Shown here in pieces: positions 37,606 to 48,792 of a DNA stretch of 64,000 nt. Origin of the DNA: Owenia fusiformis (Eukaryota > Annelida > Polychaeta > Sabellida > Oweniidae). The position numbers and the translations under genes were made by a program. Each line of letters begins with the position of its first letter. The stretch's first letter is position 1. The notes beneath the pieces were generated by a model that worked only from the letters and a program-made list of their open reading frames with translations, ran no database searches and was not told the origin of the DNA. The stretch spans positions 3,224,001 to 3,288,000 of the forward strand of contig CAIIXF020000006.1 in NCBI GenBank assembly GCA_903813345.2, written 5' to 3'.

Positions 37606-38335
37606 CACTGGCGGATCACGGGGGGGGGCATGCCGCTCCCCCTTGGCTAGACCCATAAAAAAATTTGGCCCCAAAATGTTGTGGGGCCTCAATTAGTGGG
37701 CCTTTTGGGCATTACTTGGCCCTTTTTTTCAAAACGCTATAACTTTTTTAATTTTTTATAATAAATCATAATTTGCATACCAAATGAAACTTGAGCTGCT
37801 TGTTATCTACCCATGGATCATGAATTATACACTTTTACTTGAATAAAATATGTCACCAGCGTCTCACTTAAACATGTGGTGTGCCATGAGAAATAAGCAT
37901 AATTTGCAAAATGTTCCAGGCCTGATGATCGCCAAGGTGATAGCCCTGATGCAAACCCCAGTGAGTATAGGGTATGGGTAGGTCTCCAGGAGATTTATGA
38001 AGGCACCCAATCTAGAAAATTGCTCAACTAAAGCTAGGATCAATTGAACTCCCCTTTTAGATCAAATATAATCCAAGTTAAACGACTTGTTACATTATAT
38101 TATTACTAAGAACCCTTGGCACTATATAACTGCAAAATTTGGGGTATGTAGGTTGAAAAATAAAAAAGTTGTAGTGTCTTGAAAAAAAGTGGCGTTTTTT
38201 TGGCCCACCCTGTGTTTGATTTAGGGGCCGAAATTTGTTACCAGGCTTGGATTTTTTCCAAGGTTTGAAATTTGCTCCCCCCTTGTTATGGAATAAAATA
38301 ATGGATAAAAAAATATAAAACTTTGAGAGGAACAA
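37606..38335. mobile_element. Transposon-end-like fragment (CACTGGCGGATC...G-run)
   Basis: CACTGGCGGATCACGGGGGG followed by GCCGCTCCCCCTTGGC resembles a terminus common to many animal DNA transposons (recollection). No inverse copy of this end was found in the window, so it is a fragment and its right limit is uncertain. The segment to 38335 is richer in GGCCC/GGGG than its neighbours. An 81-codon minus frame in it has no transposase motif. Confidence 0.35.
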
Positions 38336-38786
38336 TTCATTGGTGATCCAGATATTGTTAATAGCTAGTTTTATTCAGTATCCATTTCCATAGCTACAGT
38401 ACAATTACCAAAAATGCCAATGAAGAAACCCATGCAGTCAGTTGATCCTTTTTAATTTTTTTGCAGATCCCTCCTAGGTTGTTGTGAGTTGGCAAGAGAT
38501 TTTTCTCTGGAAAATGATCAACTCTGAAAATATCTGAACAAAGAAGGCAGTTCTGACAGTCTGTTTACAAAAGTTAAATCAGACAGATAAAAATTTGACA
38601 ATAATTAAATTCCATGCAGCCATACCTCCCATCACTCTATGATTTGAAATACAGCAGAATATAAACAGATAATAACTTTCAGTAGCCTTATGCTTGATAA
38701 TTAATGACTGAAACATGCCACTCACGCTTGAGTTGGCATCATGAAGAAATAATGGAATAATATCTTAGACATTTTAAACAAACATG

Positions 38787-39436
38787 CAGAGGTGTCATTC
38801 ATCAAGCTATTGCAATCACTGCGACATTGCAGACACTTTGACTACCATCCGACATCGCAGTGACTGCAACTGCGACCTATTCATTAACAAATTGCAGTCT
38901 GCTATGTCCCTGCGCTCTCTATGCAGAGAGTAACGGTTGAAATCAAGCATAAGTTGTGCCATTTTGAATGAATAAACGCTGCCAACAGACCATTTTACAC
39001 GTCATGCAAGATTGACAATATGGATACTGAGTGGGTACAGTCACGTGGGTTCAATTCACGTGTAACGCACAATCACTGCAACCGCTCGCACAGTGAAGTA
39101 CTTAAAAATACAAGCTTAAAACTAGCTGTTTTTTATAGCATCACAAACATGTTAAACATAATGCATATGTTGTGCAATTTTAATATATCATGGATCGAAT
39201 ATCGAACTATACGTCCTAGAATTTCTATAAAATTGCATAAAGAAATTCAATTAATTTTTCTTGAACTAAAATCACTGCGACTGGGTACCACCAGTCTCTT
39301 TTTGGGCCATTTTAGGGGTATTTCTACCAATCACAGTCGCACGAGATTGATGAACAGGACATTATTGCTAAAAAGGGCCCTTGCGACATCGCAGGCTTGC
39401 AACGTGCTTGCCGTAGCTTGATGAATGACCCCTCAG
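38787..39436. mobile_element. PIF/Harbinger-like non-autonomous element, 644 bp, TSD CAG
   Basis: The element is 38790-39433. The left end is AGGTGTCATTCATCAAGCTA. The right end in reverse complement is AGGGGTCATTCATCAAGCTA. CAG flanks both ends (38787-38789 and 39434-39436). Subterminal GCGACATNGCAG motifs recur near both ends in inverted orientation. A 3 bp TSD with a GG(G)TCATTCAT-type terminus suits PIF/Harbinger, some lineages of which target CWG. A 133-codon frame at 39020-39421 has no recognised Myb/MADF or nuclease motif. Confidence 0.65.
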
Positions 39437-41394
39437 GGCAACACCTCAACAACCGATAGTACCTGATCCTTAAACGACTGAAAGATCCTTCAATGAACAT
39501 TTGAACCAAATATTTAAACAATAACCAATATCTATATGCACATAAGATTATCATTGCTCGATCGTAAACTGACAAAAAAAATTTACTCCTCAAATTTTAA
39601 ATCCTCTCAGGAAGTAAGCTAAGTACCAAAATTAATTTGACCATTGATCTTTCAATCATAAGATATACATACTTACAACTAAAAATGACTAAATAAGCTG
39701 ATCTAGAACTTTAACTATTTAAAGATCAAGAAGATAATCTTAAATATAAGTATTGCAAACACCTACCTTTCTTGTGTATAAGAGGCTTCATCCACTTCAA
39801 GTGATGCCATTATATTAAAAACCAATATGACTAATGGCCTTCAACTAATATGCAATAACTTTCCATTGTCAACATAGTCAAGTATTCTACGGTACACTGA
39901 AGATGACTAGCTTTTCCTCCACCTTACCGTCTACAAAAACTCTTACAGAAGTTTCCTGCAGATAATCTGATAAACATTTGGAGCCTGTTTTTCTTTAGCT
40001 TAAATGGAATGGAATGAAAGGTGTCCTATCCTTGGTGTGACTTAATATCATCATAAATGTTATATTTTGCCAGGTTAAGTACAACTTGTCTCTGAAAAAG
40101 TGTGTTTTGATGGGATAACATAATTACCTTGCAGAGGTGGTGCTATTGTAAGAACTCCCATCGATAAAAGTCAATGTGATCATACTTTTGGACATGAAAT
40201 ATTGAGCAGATGTAAATGAAGGAATAACATGAAAGAATGACATCCACATCCTTATTACAACATACTGTCAATATTTAGATTTTTCTAATATCTTTAGAGT
40301 AAATGTGAAAGAAAAGCATGGTCATAATAACAAAAAACCATACATGTTTCTGCATAGGCTTAATAACCTAACACTTACTACATCCAATTATTGCAGAGGA
40401 CTCTAGGATGTAAGGTTAAATGAGCTTGTGTCTTAAAATCCTTTGAGGGTCCCACTTTGACACCTAGTTATTCTGTATTGTCTAACCATTAAATTGACAT
40501 TGCATGTATTTCAGTTTCTTCAGGAAAAACACTACCATAAATTCTAAGGCATAGGTTCAGGCTGTGTTAAATCAATGTAGTGGTTTTCTACTTATAAATT
40601 ATCTCTTTTGTATATGAAGCTCAAGCAGGCATTTTGCAACACTCTCTTTGATAAGATATTTCAAGGGGTAAAAAATCACTAAAACCAAACAGTATTGATG
40701 CCATTTAGTCAATTGGATTGTCTACCTTATTTCAACACACACAGAGTGAATGAACTTAAGTAGGTCACAAAATGGAATATTGGGATCCTCTAACTAATAT
40801 CTCAACTTAGGTGTTGAGGTGCATAGGTGTTAAGGTTGTTTGCTTTAAACATCTGTTCATTGAATAGTCACATTTTATGTGAAAACTTGAATGATGATCA
40901 TTCTGAATCAAAACCTGATAGCAGACATACCTTGGGACATAACAATCAATGATAAATACAGGCTCATGTGTAATCGTGTAGGGTATCACTTTCAACACGA
41001 CTAACTTTTAATCTATAGTAAATGTGGTTGCTGTTCAAAAACAAGTTTAGCATATTTGAATCATAAAAACAACAGATAACCATAAGGAACATTATGTAGG
41101 TGTTTCTCTATCACTGTAAGGAAACTCAAACCATGAGTAACATTAGATAGTGTCAGGCTTATGTTTTTCACAAACAACTCGTTCTTCTTGATTATTAAAT
41201 TAAGATATTGAAGTAGGACTAGAAAATATAAGCTAGCCTAATTCATTATTTTATGCATCATGTTTGATACATAAAGACACATCACACCCAACTGTTGCCT
41301 TCTAGTTATCTTAATGGTTCCTGTGTCCCATATCTACATTGGGTTCATCCAAAGTGAATATATATTTTAAAATAAAATATGGTGGCATCTGCAC
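39437..41394. other. AT-rich non-coding stretch
   Basis: No gene or repeat recognised. Confidence 0.4.
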
Positions 41395-41625
41395 ATTTTC
41401 CTGTACATGTATCCCTTGATGTTGAGGTCCCAGATTATGATAATGATACTTGAGTGTGTGTTGGGGGAGGGGAATTTGAAATTGTTTTTTTTTAAAGTTA
41501 AATCATGGGTTGGGATAGTTGGGATTTGTTCAGTCCTTATGATTTGGGTACATTTTGGGGTTCTTTTTCTTGCTGTGTTTTGAAATAATTTTTGGCCATT
41601 TCCCTTTGGCACCTATATGCATACA
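41395..41625 (-). repeat. Dispersed repeat family A, minus-strand copy
   Basis: ATGGGTTGGGATAGTTGGGA, TTCTTGCTGTGTTTTGAAAT and GGCCATTTCCCTTTGGCAC are reverse-complement family A blocks. The C-rich block appears as GGGGGAGGGG near 41463. Confidence 0.6.
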
Positions 41626-42044
41626 TATTTCTTTGTTCTTTGTAAAATAAATACATAGGTTTGTCTTGGAGCTATACAGGATTAGAATTTGAATATCACA
41701 AAAGACGTGATATAGACACTAAAACTTGTTAACAAGCTAGTCCTTTTAGAGATCAATGGTGTACTCGTGTTCAAGTGTAAATTATCAATACTAGGGTAAA
41801 GGTGGAGGGCAACTGGTTTAAGGTTATGTAGCCTGAAACTCTAAAATGTGTTTTATCTGAAATCCAACAGTAAAACATCATTATTTGTTTGTAAGAGAAT
41901 GAACAGGGATGATTTTGGAAACCAATACACCCAGGTGGGTAAATAATGTATTCTATGTTCAGTTTGGCAATGTAGAGGTTTCAAGGTTTTATGTTATGTT
42001 GACTAGTATTGAAACTTCAAGTGCCACAGCAGACTTGCCAACCT

Positions 42045-42345
42045 CCCGTTTTTTTATGGGAATCTCCCGTAAATTTTTTCTTTTTCCATAAAAAATACCA
42101 AACACCCGTACCGTTTTCTCCCATAAACTCCCATACCGTGTTTCTACTAAAATCTCCCGTAATTTTTTTTAAAAATATGGCCGTAAAATCTCCCGTATTT
42201 TTGCTGAAATCTCCCGTTAAATCTCCCGTATTCTGGGATAACTCCCGTAAAATCTCCCGTATTCTTCGTATAACTCCCATGAAATCTCCCGTTTTCTGAT
42301 ATAACTCCCGTAAAATCTCCCGTATTCTTCGATACTTTCATAAAT
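42045..42345. repeat. Left subterminal CTCCCGTAAAAT repeats
   Basis: About ten diverged units of the form (A)ACTCCCGTAAAATCTCCCGT plus TATTCTTCG-like spacers. They are distinct in unit and order from the 31 bp array that follows. Confidence 0.7.
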
Positions 42346-42530
42346 AACTTAAAAGTACTTCATTCCCATGATTCAAATTGCTTTTCTGCGATCATTTCGG
42401 TTAGTTTGCACACCAAATGTCCACAAATGGGGGCCAGTTCATATTCTGTCATACTTCTGTCGGGAGAATATATTTTGTTTTTATATAGCGCTAAACAAAA
42501 TATTCCCGCAATATTAGGCGCATTATGGGT

Positions 42531-44150
42531 AGGGACTGCCGTAAAAACTCAAAATCTACCGAAAAAACTCCCGTTTTTTCAAAATCTATTGTAAAAACTC
42601 CTGTTCTTTCAAAATCTACCGTATAAACTCCCGTTTTTTCAGAAACCTACTGTAAGAACTCCTGTTTTTTCCAAAATCTACCTAAAAAACTCCTGTTCTT
42701 TCAAAATCTACCGTATAAACTCCCGTTTTTTCAAAATCTACCTAAAAAACTCCTGTTCTTTCAAAATCTACCGTATTAACTCCAGTTTTTTCAAAATCTA
42801 AAAAAACTCAGGTATCTACCGTAAAAACTCAAGTTTTTTTCAAAATCTACCGTAAAAACTCAAGTTTTTTCGGAAATCTACCGTAAAAACTCCCGTTTTT
42901 TCAGAATCTACCGAAAAAACTCCCGTTTTTTTCAGAAATCTACCTTAAAAACTCCCGTTTTTTCAAAATCTACCGTAAAAACTCCAGTTTTTTCGGAAAT
43001 CTACCGTAAAAACTCCAGTTTTTTCGGAAATCTACCGTAAAAACTCCCGTTTTTTCAGAATCTACCGAAAAAACTCCCGTTTTTTCAGAAATCTACCGTA
43101 AAAACTCCCGTTTTTTCAAAATCTAAAGTAAAAACTCCCGTTTTTTCAGAAATCTACCGTAAAAAACCTGTTTTTTCAAAATCTACCATAAAGACTCCCA
43201 TTTTTTAGAAATCTACCGTAAAAACTCCCGTTTTTTCAGAAATCTACCGTAAAAACTCCCGTTTTTTCAAAAATCTACCGTAAAAACTCCAGTTTTTTCA
43301 GAAATCTACCGTAAAAACTCCAGTTTTTTCAGAAATATACCGTAAAAACTCCCATTTTTTTAAAAATATACCGCAAAAACTCCCGTTTTTCAAAACCTAC
43401 CGTAAAAACTGCTGTTTTTCAGAAATCTACCGTAAAAACTCCTGTTTTTCGGAATCTACCGCAAAGACTCCCATTTTTTCAGAAATCTACCGTAAAAACT
43501 CCTGTTTTTTCAGAAATCTACCGTAAAAACTCCTGTTTTTTCAGAAATCTACCAGAAATCTACCGTAAAAACTCCCGTTTTTTAAAAAATATACCGCAAA
43601 AACTCCACCGTAAAAACTTACCGTAAAAACTCCTGTTTTTCAGAAAAAACTTACCGTAAAAACTCCTGTTTTTCAGAAATCTACCGTAAAAACTCCTGTT
43701 TTTCAGAATCTACCGTAAAAACTCCTGTTTTTCAGAATCTACCATAAAAACTCCCATTTTTCAGAAATCTACCGTAAAAACTCCTGTTTTTCAGAAATCT
43801 ACCGTAAAAACTCCCGTTTTTAAAAAAAATATACTGCAAAAACTCCCGTTTTTTCAGAACCTACCGTAAAAACTCCCGTTTTTTCAGAACATACCGCAAA
43901 AACTCCAGTTTTTTCTGAAATCTTCCGTAAAAAAGTCACGTTTTTTAAAATTTACCGCGAAAAATACATTTTTCAAAAAATCTCCTGTAAAAACTCCTGT
44001 TTTTTCAAAATCTCCTATAAAAAATCCTGTTTTTTTCAAAATTTACCGCAAAAAATCACGTTTTTTTAAATCTCCCGTAAAAACTACAATTTTTTTTATA
44101 AAAACTCCCGCTTTTTTTCAAAATACTACCGGATTTTGAAAAAAAACTCC
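42531..44150. repeat. 31 bp minisatellite array, roughly 50 copies
   Basis: The unit joins CTCCCGTTTTTTCAGAAA to TCTACCGTAAAAA, 31 bp in total. Variants substitute CTCCTGT or CTCCAGT for CTCCCGT and CAAAA or CGGAAA for CAGAAA. Units decay towards both edges, being most irregular near 43540-43660 and after 43900. The preceding 42346-42530 is unique sequence. Confidence 0.85.
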
Positions 44151-44215
44151 CGTAAAAGTGCCACAATTATTTTTATCCTGACAATTTTTCATTTTAGGTT
44201 GGCAAGTCTGCACAG

Positions 44216-46739
44216 AACAGTGTGAATCCAAATTAACTGGAACAAACAGATGTAACTATGCATCCCATACTAACTGAGGATCTCGGAAGACAACACTAGA
44301 GAATACATATTTAAACATCTGTCCAGGTTGCACTCTTCCACTTTAAACATTTAATTTATTTTCATATTCATTAAACATTTCAAAATATCTTGCAAAGCAT
44401 AGACTGTATGATCGAACCTTATCAGTAGCGATCGAAGTATAGCAGTCTTAGATACCAGGTTTATCCTGAGTGAAATATGTGGACGCAAGACATATAATTT
44501 ATTTGCTCATGATATTTTTTTTCTAATGATTACTATTTCATTCATCAATGTTCTCCCTTTTAATGAAAATGTAATAATGGCTTAAGACTGAAAGCGAAAT
44601 AAGCACAAAACACTAATATTCAGTTCTAGTCATAAGGTAAGATGATCTGAACCTTATCATAATCACTGCTTCCCATCTAGCTATGAAAGTCTGGAATATT
44701 ACCAATGTTAGGTGGACTTATATCAATAAAACAAACAAAAAAGGACTAAATGTACGGATTGCGGCTTTTTTAAAGGGCCCCTTTTAAAAACAACATTCCG
44801 AACCATGTGTATATTTTGAAAATAAACTATATTTTCTAAATTTGACACTAATAATATCTTGACATATCTTGAAATACTGAAGGTTTAAATCGAGAAAGCA
44901 AACACCTTTGGCCTCTCAAACTCAAATAGTACTTCCAAACTTGGAGAGTTTGGGTAACCCAATAATCAGTTTAGTCTCAATCCTCGTGATGACCAATGTG
45001 AATGAAATGTGTCTTGTGGTGTTCTGAGGCCATGTGGTTCTATATCGGTCGGAAGATATGATTGAAGGTGTGTTAGACATCTGTTTCAGATGTTGGCTAT
45101 TGTTTTCTTATGACCAGACATACTTTCTCATAAATATTTCTCCTTATATTTTCAAGTACTTTTAGTTGTTTCCCTTTTGCGAAGTGTGCTGCCATATTAA
45201 CCTCATTAGATTTACTGATATCTTTACACGAATTCTGTTTGGTAACAAGGTATTTTCATTCCTTACCATATTATTTTCTTGTCAACTACTCTACCAGTAT
45301 TTATGTTAAGACATTATTTTCAGTTTTTGGGTTCTATAGAACCTTAACCTCAATTTTTGTGTACATTGGATGAAAACTGTTCAAATAAGAGAAATTTTAG
45401 TGAAAAATTTTGTGACAGATTTCCTCCTCACTCCTGAGATTTCATGGTCATTTCTGAGGTGACAAGAAAGCTCGTCACTCCAGGTAGTCAAGAGGTTAAT
45501 AGGTTTCCAAGTTGGAATGTAATTTACAACAGATTAAATGACCAGGTCACACAAAAACCAGTGTGTGAACAATGGACCTCCAAGGGAAGGGGTAGAAGAA
45601 GCAACTGTCTCCTCTCCCTCTGCACCATTTGGGACATTGGTACTCATCTTTTTCTTTTTATATATATTCTCTCTAATAATGTCTCTTTCTGGCGTTTTCA
45701 ATTGATTTTACTATATTCATTGTCGTTTGTACTCCTCCATTTCATTAATAATGGATGTAAAAACAGTCTCATTTCAAGCATGAAATATTCTAGACATAAA
45801 ATTGATAAAAATGTCACTTTGACAAAAGAATACTTCAGAATGCCTCTCGAGAAAATGATTAATTATACCATTATTGTTAATATAATCTATGATTGACAAT
45901 CTAATTTAAGAAATTAATATCTACAATTTGATCTGGATTGCTTACATTTTCATTATTATACAACACAGTGCTATCTGAACATCTCCAGATCTTTAAAATC
46001 AAACATTATGGCAACAGGTTAGGTTCTAGTGAACCAAACCTTGCTCAGTTTTAGAACATTTAGATGGATTTGCCAAAACTGTTTATTAGCTGTCAATCAG
46101 TATTCATTTGAGATCATATTTTGATAATTTGATTTTCCGGTTTTACAAAAATAAGAACAGTGCTGTGATTTCTGGGGATACAGCACATTCTGTTGGTTTG
46201 GTTTTCTGGAATCTCTGTATAGAATGATCCAGGAGTATGTTCAAACAACTGGTGGATGGTAGTCTATGAAAACAAAACTCCTTCAGATCAGAATAATGAG
46301 ATATGTTCTTGTTATAGAATGACAGAAGATTTTCAGAAATCTGCAATCTTGAGGAACTGACCAAGCTGGTTGCCCTATTGAACTTCATACAAATACGAAT
46401 GTATATATTGTTCATTTTTACCACAGTATCATTTTCTATACATATTATGTAATATATAAGCACATTAAGTGCCAAGTGAGGAAAGATGAATTCCTATAGT
46501 GCAACCAGTTATCATGAAATTAAATCCTCACTATTCCACACTATGATCTTATCAGTGTTCTGTTAAAATGTACAGAAAATAATCAAAAGGATATTAATAC
46601 TCCCACATGATGTGCAAATAACACAAAACATAAAATAAACAATTTGTTTGAAATGTGATATTTGATGATATCAATAGAATCTCCTTAGTTGTGGTAACAC
46701 AGTATTTTAGAGATAAGGTTGGTTTACCCCTTCAAAAAA
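44216..46739. other. Non-coding stretch including the longest open frame
   Basis: A 150-codon plus-strand frame at 45444-45896 is the longest in the window. It contains no recognisable domain, codes for an irregular hydrophobic middle, and has no splice or regulatory support. A near-palindrome TTTTTAAAGGGCCCCTTTTA lies at about 44765. No repeat boundary seen. Confidence 0.4.
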
Positions 46740-48033
46740 TTAGTACCATGGGTACTGGGCTCACATGGTGACAGAAAAAAACGGATATAATTTTTTGCTG
46801 ATTTTTTGTAACAAAATTATTTCAAGCCACTTGCCATATTTTGGACTGACTGAGAGACAGATGGACAAATCGATGTTAAGTAAAATGGCTGAAAAAAAAA
46901 CGGATATAATTTTTTGCCAATTATTTGAAACAAAATTATTTCATACAACTACTCTTTACAGTGACATGGCTTTTGGCAATGCAAGACACCTGGAATTATT
47001 TGTAAAGGTAGGAAATGGGCCAAAATTGAATTTCACGAGACAAAAATGGCGACCATTTTGAAATCAGGCAAGCTTTTGAACCAGGAGTCATAGGGGAGTA
47101 TTTTTTGTATTGATGTTGAACAAAATTAACGTGAAACTGGAATCCTACAGAGGTTTTAAGCAAATGGTCCAAAAGAGGATTTCGCGAGACAGATGGATTT
47201 CGTGAAACAAGAATGGCGACCATTTTGAATATAGGCGAGCTTTTGAACCAAGAGTCATAGGAGAGTTTTTGGTATTGATGTTGAACAAAATTAACTTAAA
47301 ACGGGAATCCTATCGACAGAGGGTTTAAGGTAAATGGTCCAAAAGTGGATTTTGCGAGACAGATGGACAAATCAATGTTAACTAAAATAGCTGAAAATAA
47401 AAAAATGGATATAATTTTTCGCTGATTGTTTGTAACAATATTATAACATATATCTACCCTTTACATTGACATGGATTTTTACAATGTAGGACACTTGAAA
47501 TTATTTGTAAAGCTGGGAAATGGGTCAAAAGTGAATTTCGCGAGACAAAAATGGTGGCCATTTTGAAAATAGGCGAGCTTTTGAACCAGGAGTCATAGGG
47601 GAGTTTTCTGTATTGATGTTGAACAGAAATAACTTAAAACAGGAATCCTATCGACAGAGGTTTTAAAACGTGCCATTGTTATTGACGGAAAGTGGATTTC
47701 GCGAGTCAGATAGACAAATCAATGTTAACTAAAATGGCTGAAAATAAAAAAATAGATATAATTTTTCGCTGATTGTTTGTAACAATATTATAACATATAT
47801 CTACCCTTTACATTGACATGGATTTTTACAGTGTCGGACACCTGAAATAATTTGTAAAGCTAGGAAATGGGTCAAAAGTGAATTTCACGAGACAAAAGTG
47901 ACGGCCATTTTGAAAATAGGCGAGCTTTTGAACCAGGAGTCATAGGGGAGTGTTCTGTATTGATGTTGAACAGAAATAACTTAAAACAGGAATCCTATCG
48001 ACAGAGGTTTTAAAACGTGCCACTATTGTTGAC
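46740..48033. repeat. Tandem array, ~340 bp unit with ~167 bp sub-duplication
   Basis: The anchor GAACCAGGAGTCATAGGGGA (or a close variant) starts near 47081, 47248, 47586 and 47933, spaced 167, 338 and 347 bp. A second anchor, GGATATAATTTTT, occurs at four places (about 46783, 46901, 47407 and 47754; A to G change in the last). Frames of 98 and 75 codons at 46765-47061 and 46996-47223 lie inside the repeat and are not genes. Confidence 0.75.
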
Positions 48034-48104
48034 GGACAGACAGACAGACAGACGGACAGACAGACGGACGGACAGACAGACGGACGGACAGACAGACAGA
48101 CAGA
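48034..48104. repeat. GACA/GACG tetranucleotide tract
   Basis: About 70 bp of GACAGACAGACGGACAGACG-type repeat closing the 340 bp array. Family C copies elsewhere also end in GGAC/GACA-rich sequence. Confidence 0.9.
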
Positions 48105-48369
48105 CAAGTGAGCGATTGCAAAAGCTCACCATGTTAGCTAATAATACCACATTCTAAATTATTATTACATCTGCTGTTCTTCTAAGGCAAATTGACACAT
48201 TGCTCAGAGCAAACAAGAAAATGCAGCAAACTCCTCGAGTCGAGGTCTCCAAGTCAAAAAAAATCCTGGCCCTATCATATATCTGTTGATTATCCTGTTT
48301 ATAACCGATTCAAGAGTGTGGCACTGAACGAACCTATATGCCTATTTGTTATTATTTGTTTAGTTGTTG

Positions 48370-48580
48370 GTTGGGTAACATGTTTATGACGTCACAAATG
48401 ATGCGAAGAATCTTTAAACCAATCAGTGAAGTCTATATTAATTGTTTTAGTTTTTGATGTGGCGATACGTGTCTGTGACGTCACGGGTGATTGCATCATA
48501 TTCTAGAAACGCCATTTTACGACATTGCATAATTCTAGCTGATTTTGGCTCCATTTCACTTTATTTGAAAGACTTTTAAA
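48370..48580. repeat. TGACGTCA-bearing segment, possible MITE part
   Basis: TTATGACGTCACAAATGATG and GTGACGTCACGGGTGATTGC are two similar blocks about 93 bp apart, with AACGCCATTTTACGACATTG after. It may form one unit with the T-shaped hairpin at 48726. Boundaries unknown. Confidence 0.3.
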
Positions 48581-48725
48581 AATATAATAATGAGTCAGTA
48601 TTTTTTCTTATAAATATTTATATTTGAAATTGAGGTCAAAGTCCGAAGATTTGATCAACTGATTGAAATCACATTTTAAAGAGGTGAAGAAGTGAATAAT
48701 TACAGGAGCAAACGTGATCAATGGT

Positions 48726-48792
48726 TCGAGATCTCCCGCAAAGTAGTCGCTACGCTCCTACTTTGCGCTGCCTTCGGCAGAGGAGACCTCGA
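48726..48792. other. T-shaped (three-way junction) inverted repeat
   Basis: The outer stem TCGAGATCTCC pairs with GGAGACCTCGA with one A/C mismatch. It encloses two independent hairpins: CGCAAAGTAG / CTACTTTGCG (10 bp, perfect, loop TCGCTACGCTC) and CTGCC / GGCAG (loop TTC). The 67 bp is GC-rich in AT-rich surroundings. Foldback ends of DNA transposons and ends of some linear single-stranded DNA genomes take this shape. No replication or transposase gene is nearby, so the origin is open. Confidence 0.6.

Larger units (their letters stand above)
42025..44215. mobile_element. hAT-like TIR element filled by a 31 bp minisatellite
   Basis: The element is 42030-44210, with perfect 15 bp TIRs CAGACTTGCCAACCT and AGGTTGGCAAGTCTG. 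CACAG flanks both sides (42025-42029 and 44211-44215), a 5 bp TSD. The CAG-(C)TTGCCAAC terminus resembles the CAG-CCTGTCAAC of the other hAT-like family here. The interior is nearly all repeats of a CTCCCGT motif. Short frames on both strands inside are artefacts of the repeat. No transposase. Confidence 0.8.

Noticed and set aside
42009-42341. Overlapping 60-96 codon frames with a repeated TGDF-type peptide
   Set aside because: They translate the CTCCCGTAAAAT subterminal repeat on either strand and are not genes.
42531-44150. Regular ~31 bp repeats resembling a CRISPR array
   Set aside because: Units are head-to-tail without unique spacers, variable in sequence, inside a TIR element in a eukaryotic genome, and there are no cas genes.
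45444-45896. 150-codon open frame, the longest in the window
   Set aside because: No recognisable domain, no codon or splice support. Frames of this order occur by chance in 64 kb of six-frame sequence.
46765-47223. 98- and 75-codon frames
   Set aside because: They lie wholly within the diverged tandem array and are not shared as open frames by its other units.
48726-48792. tRNA or other cloverleaf RNA gene
   Set aside because: Stem lengths, loops and missing conserved tRNA positions do not fit; there are two arms inside the outer stem, not three, and no A/B box promoter.
48726-48792. Endogenous parvovirus-like genome end
   Set aside because: Only the fold is reminiscent. No replication or capsid-like frame lies nearby, and transposon foldbacks explain it as well.
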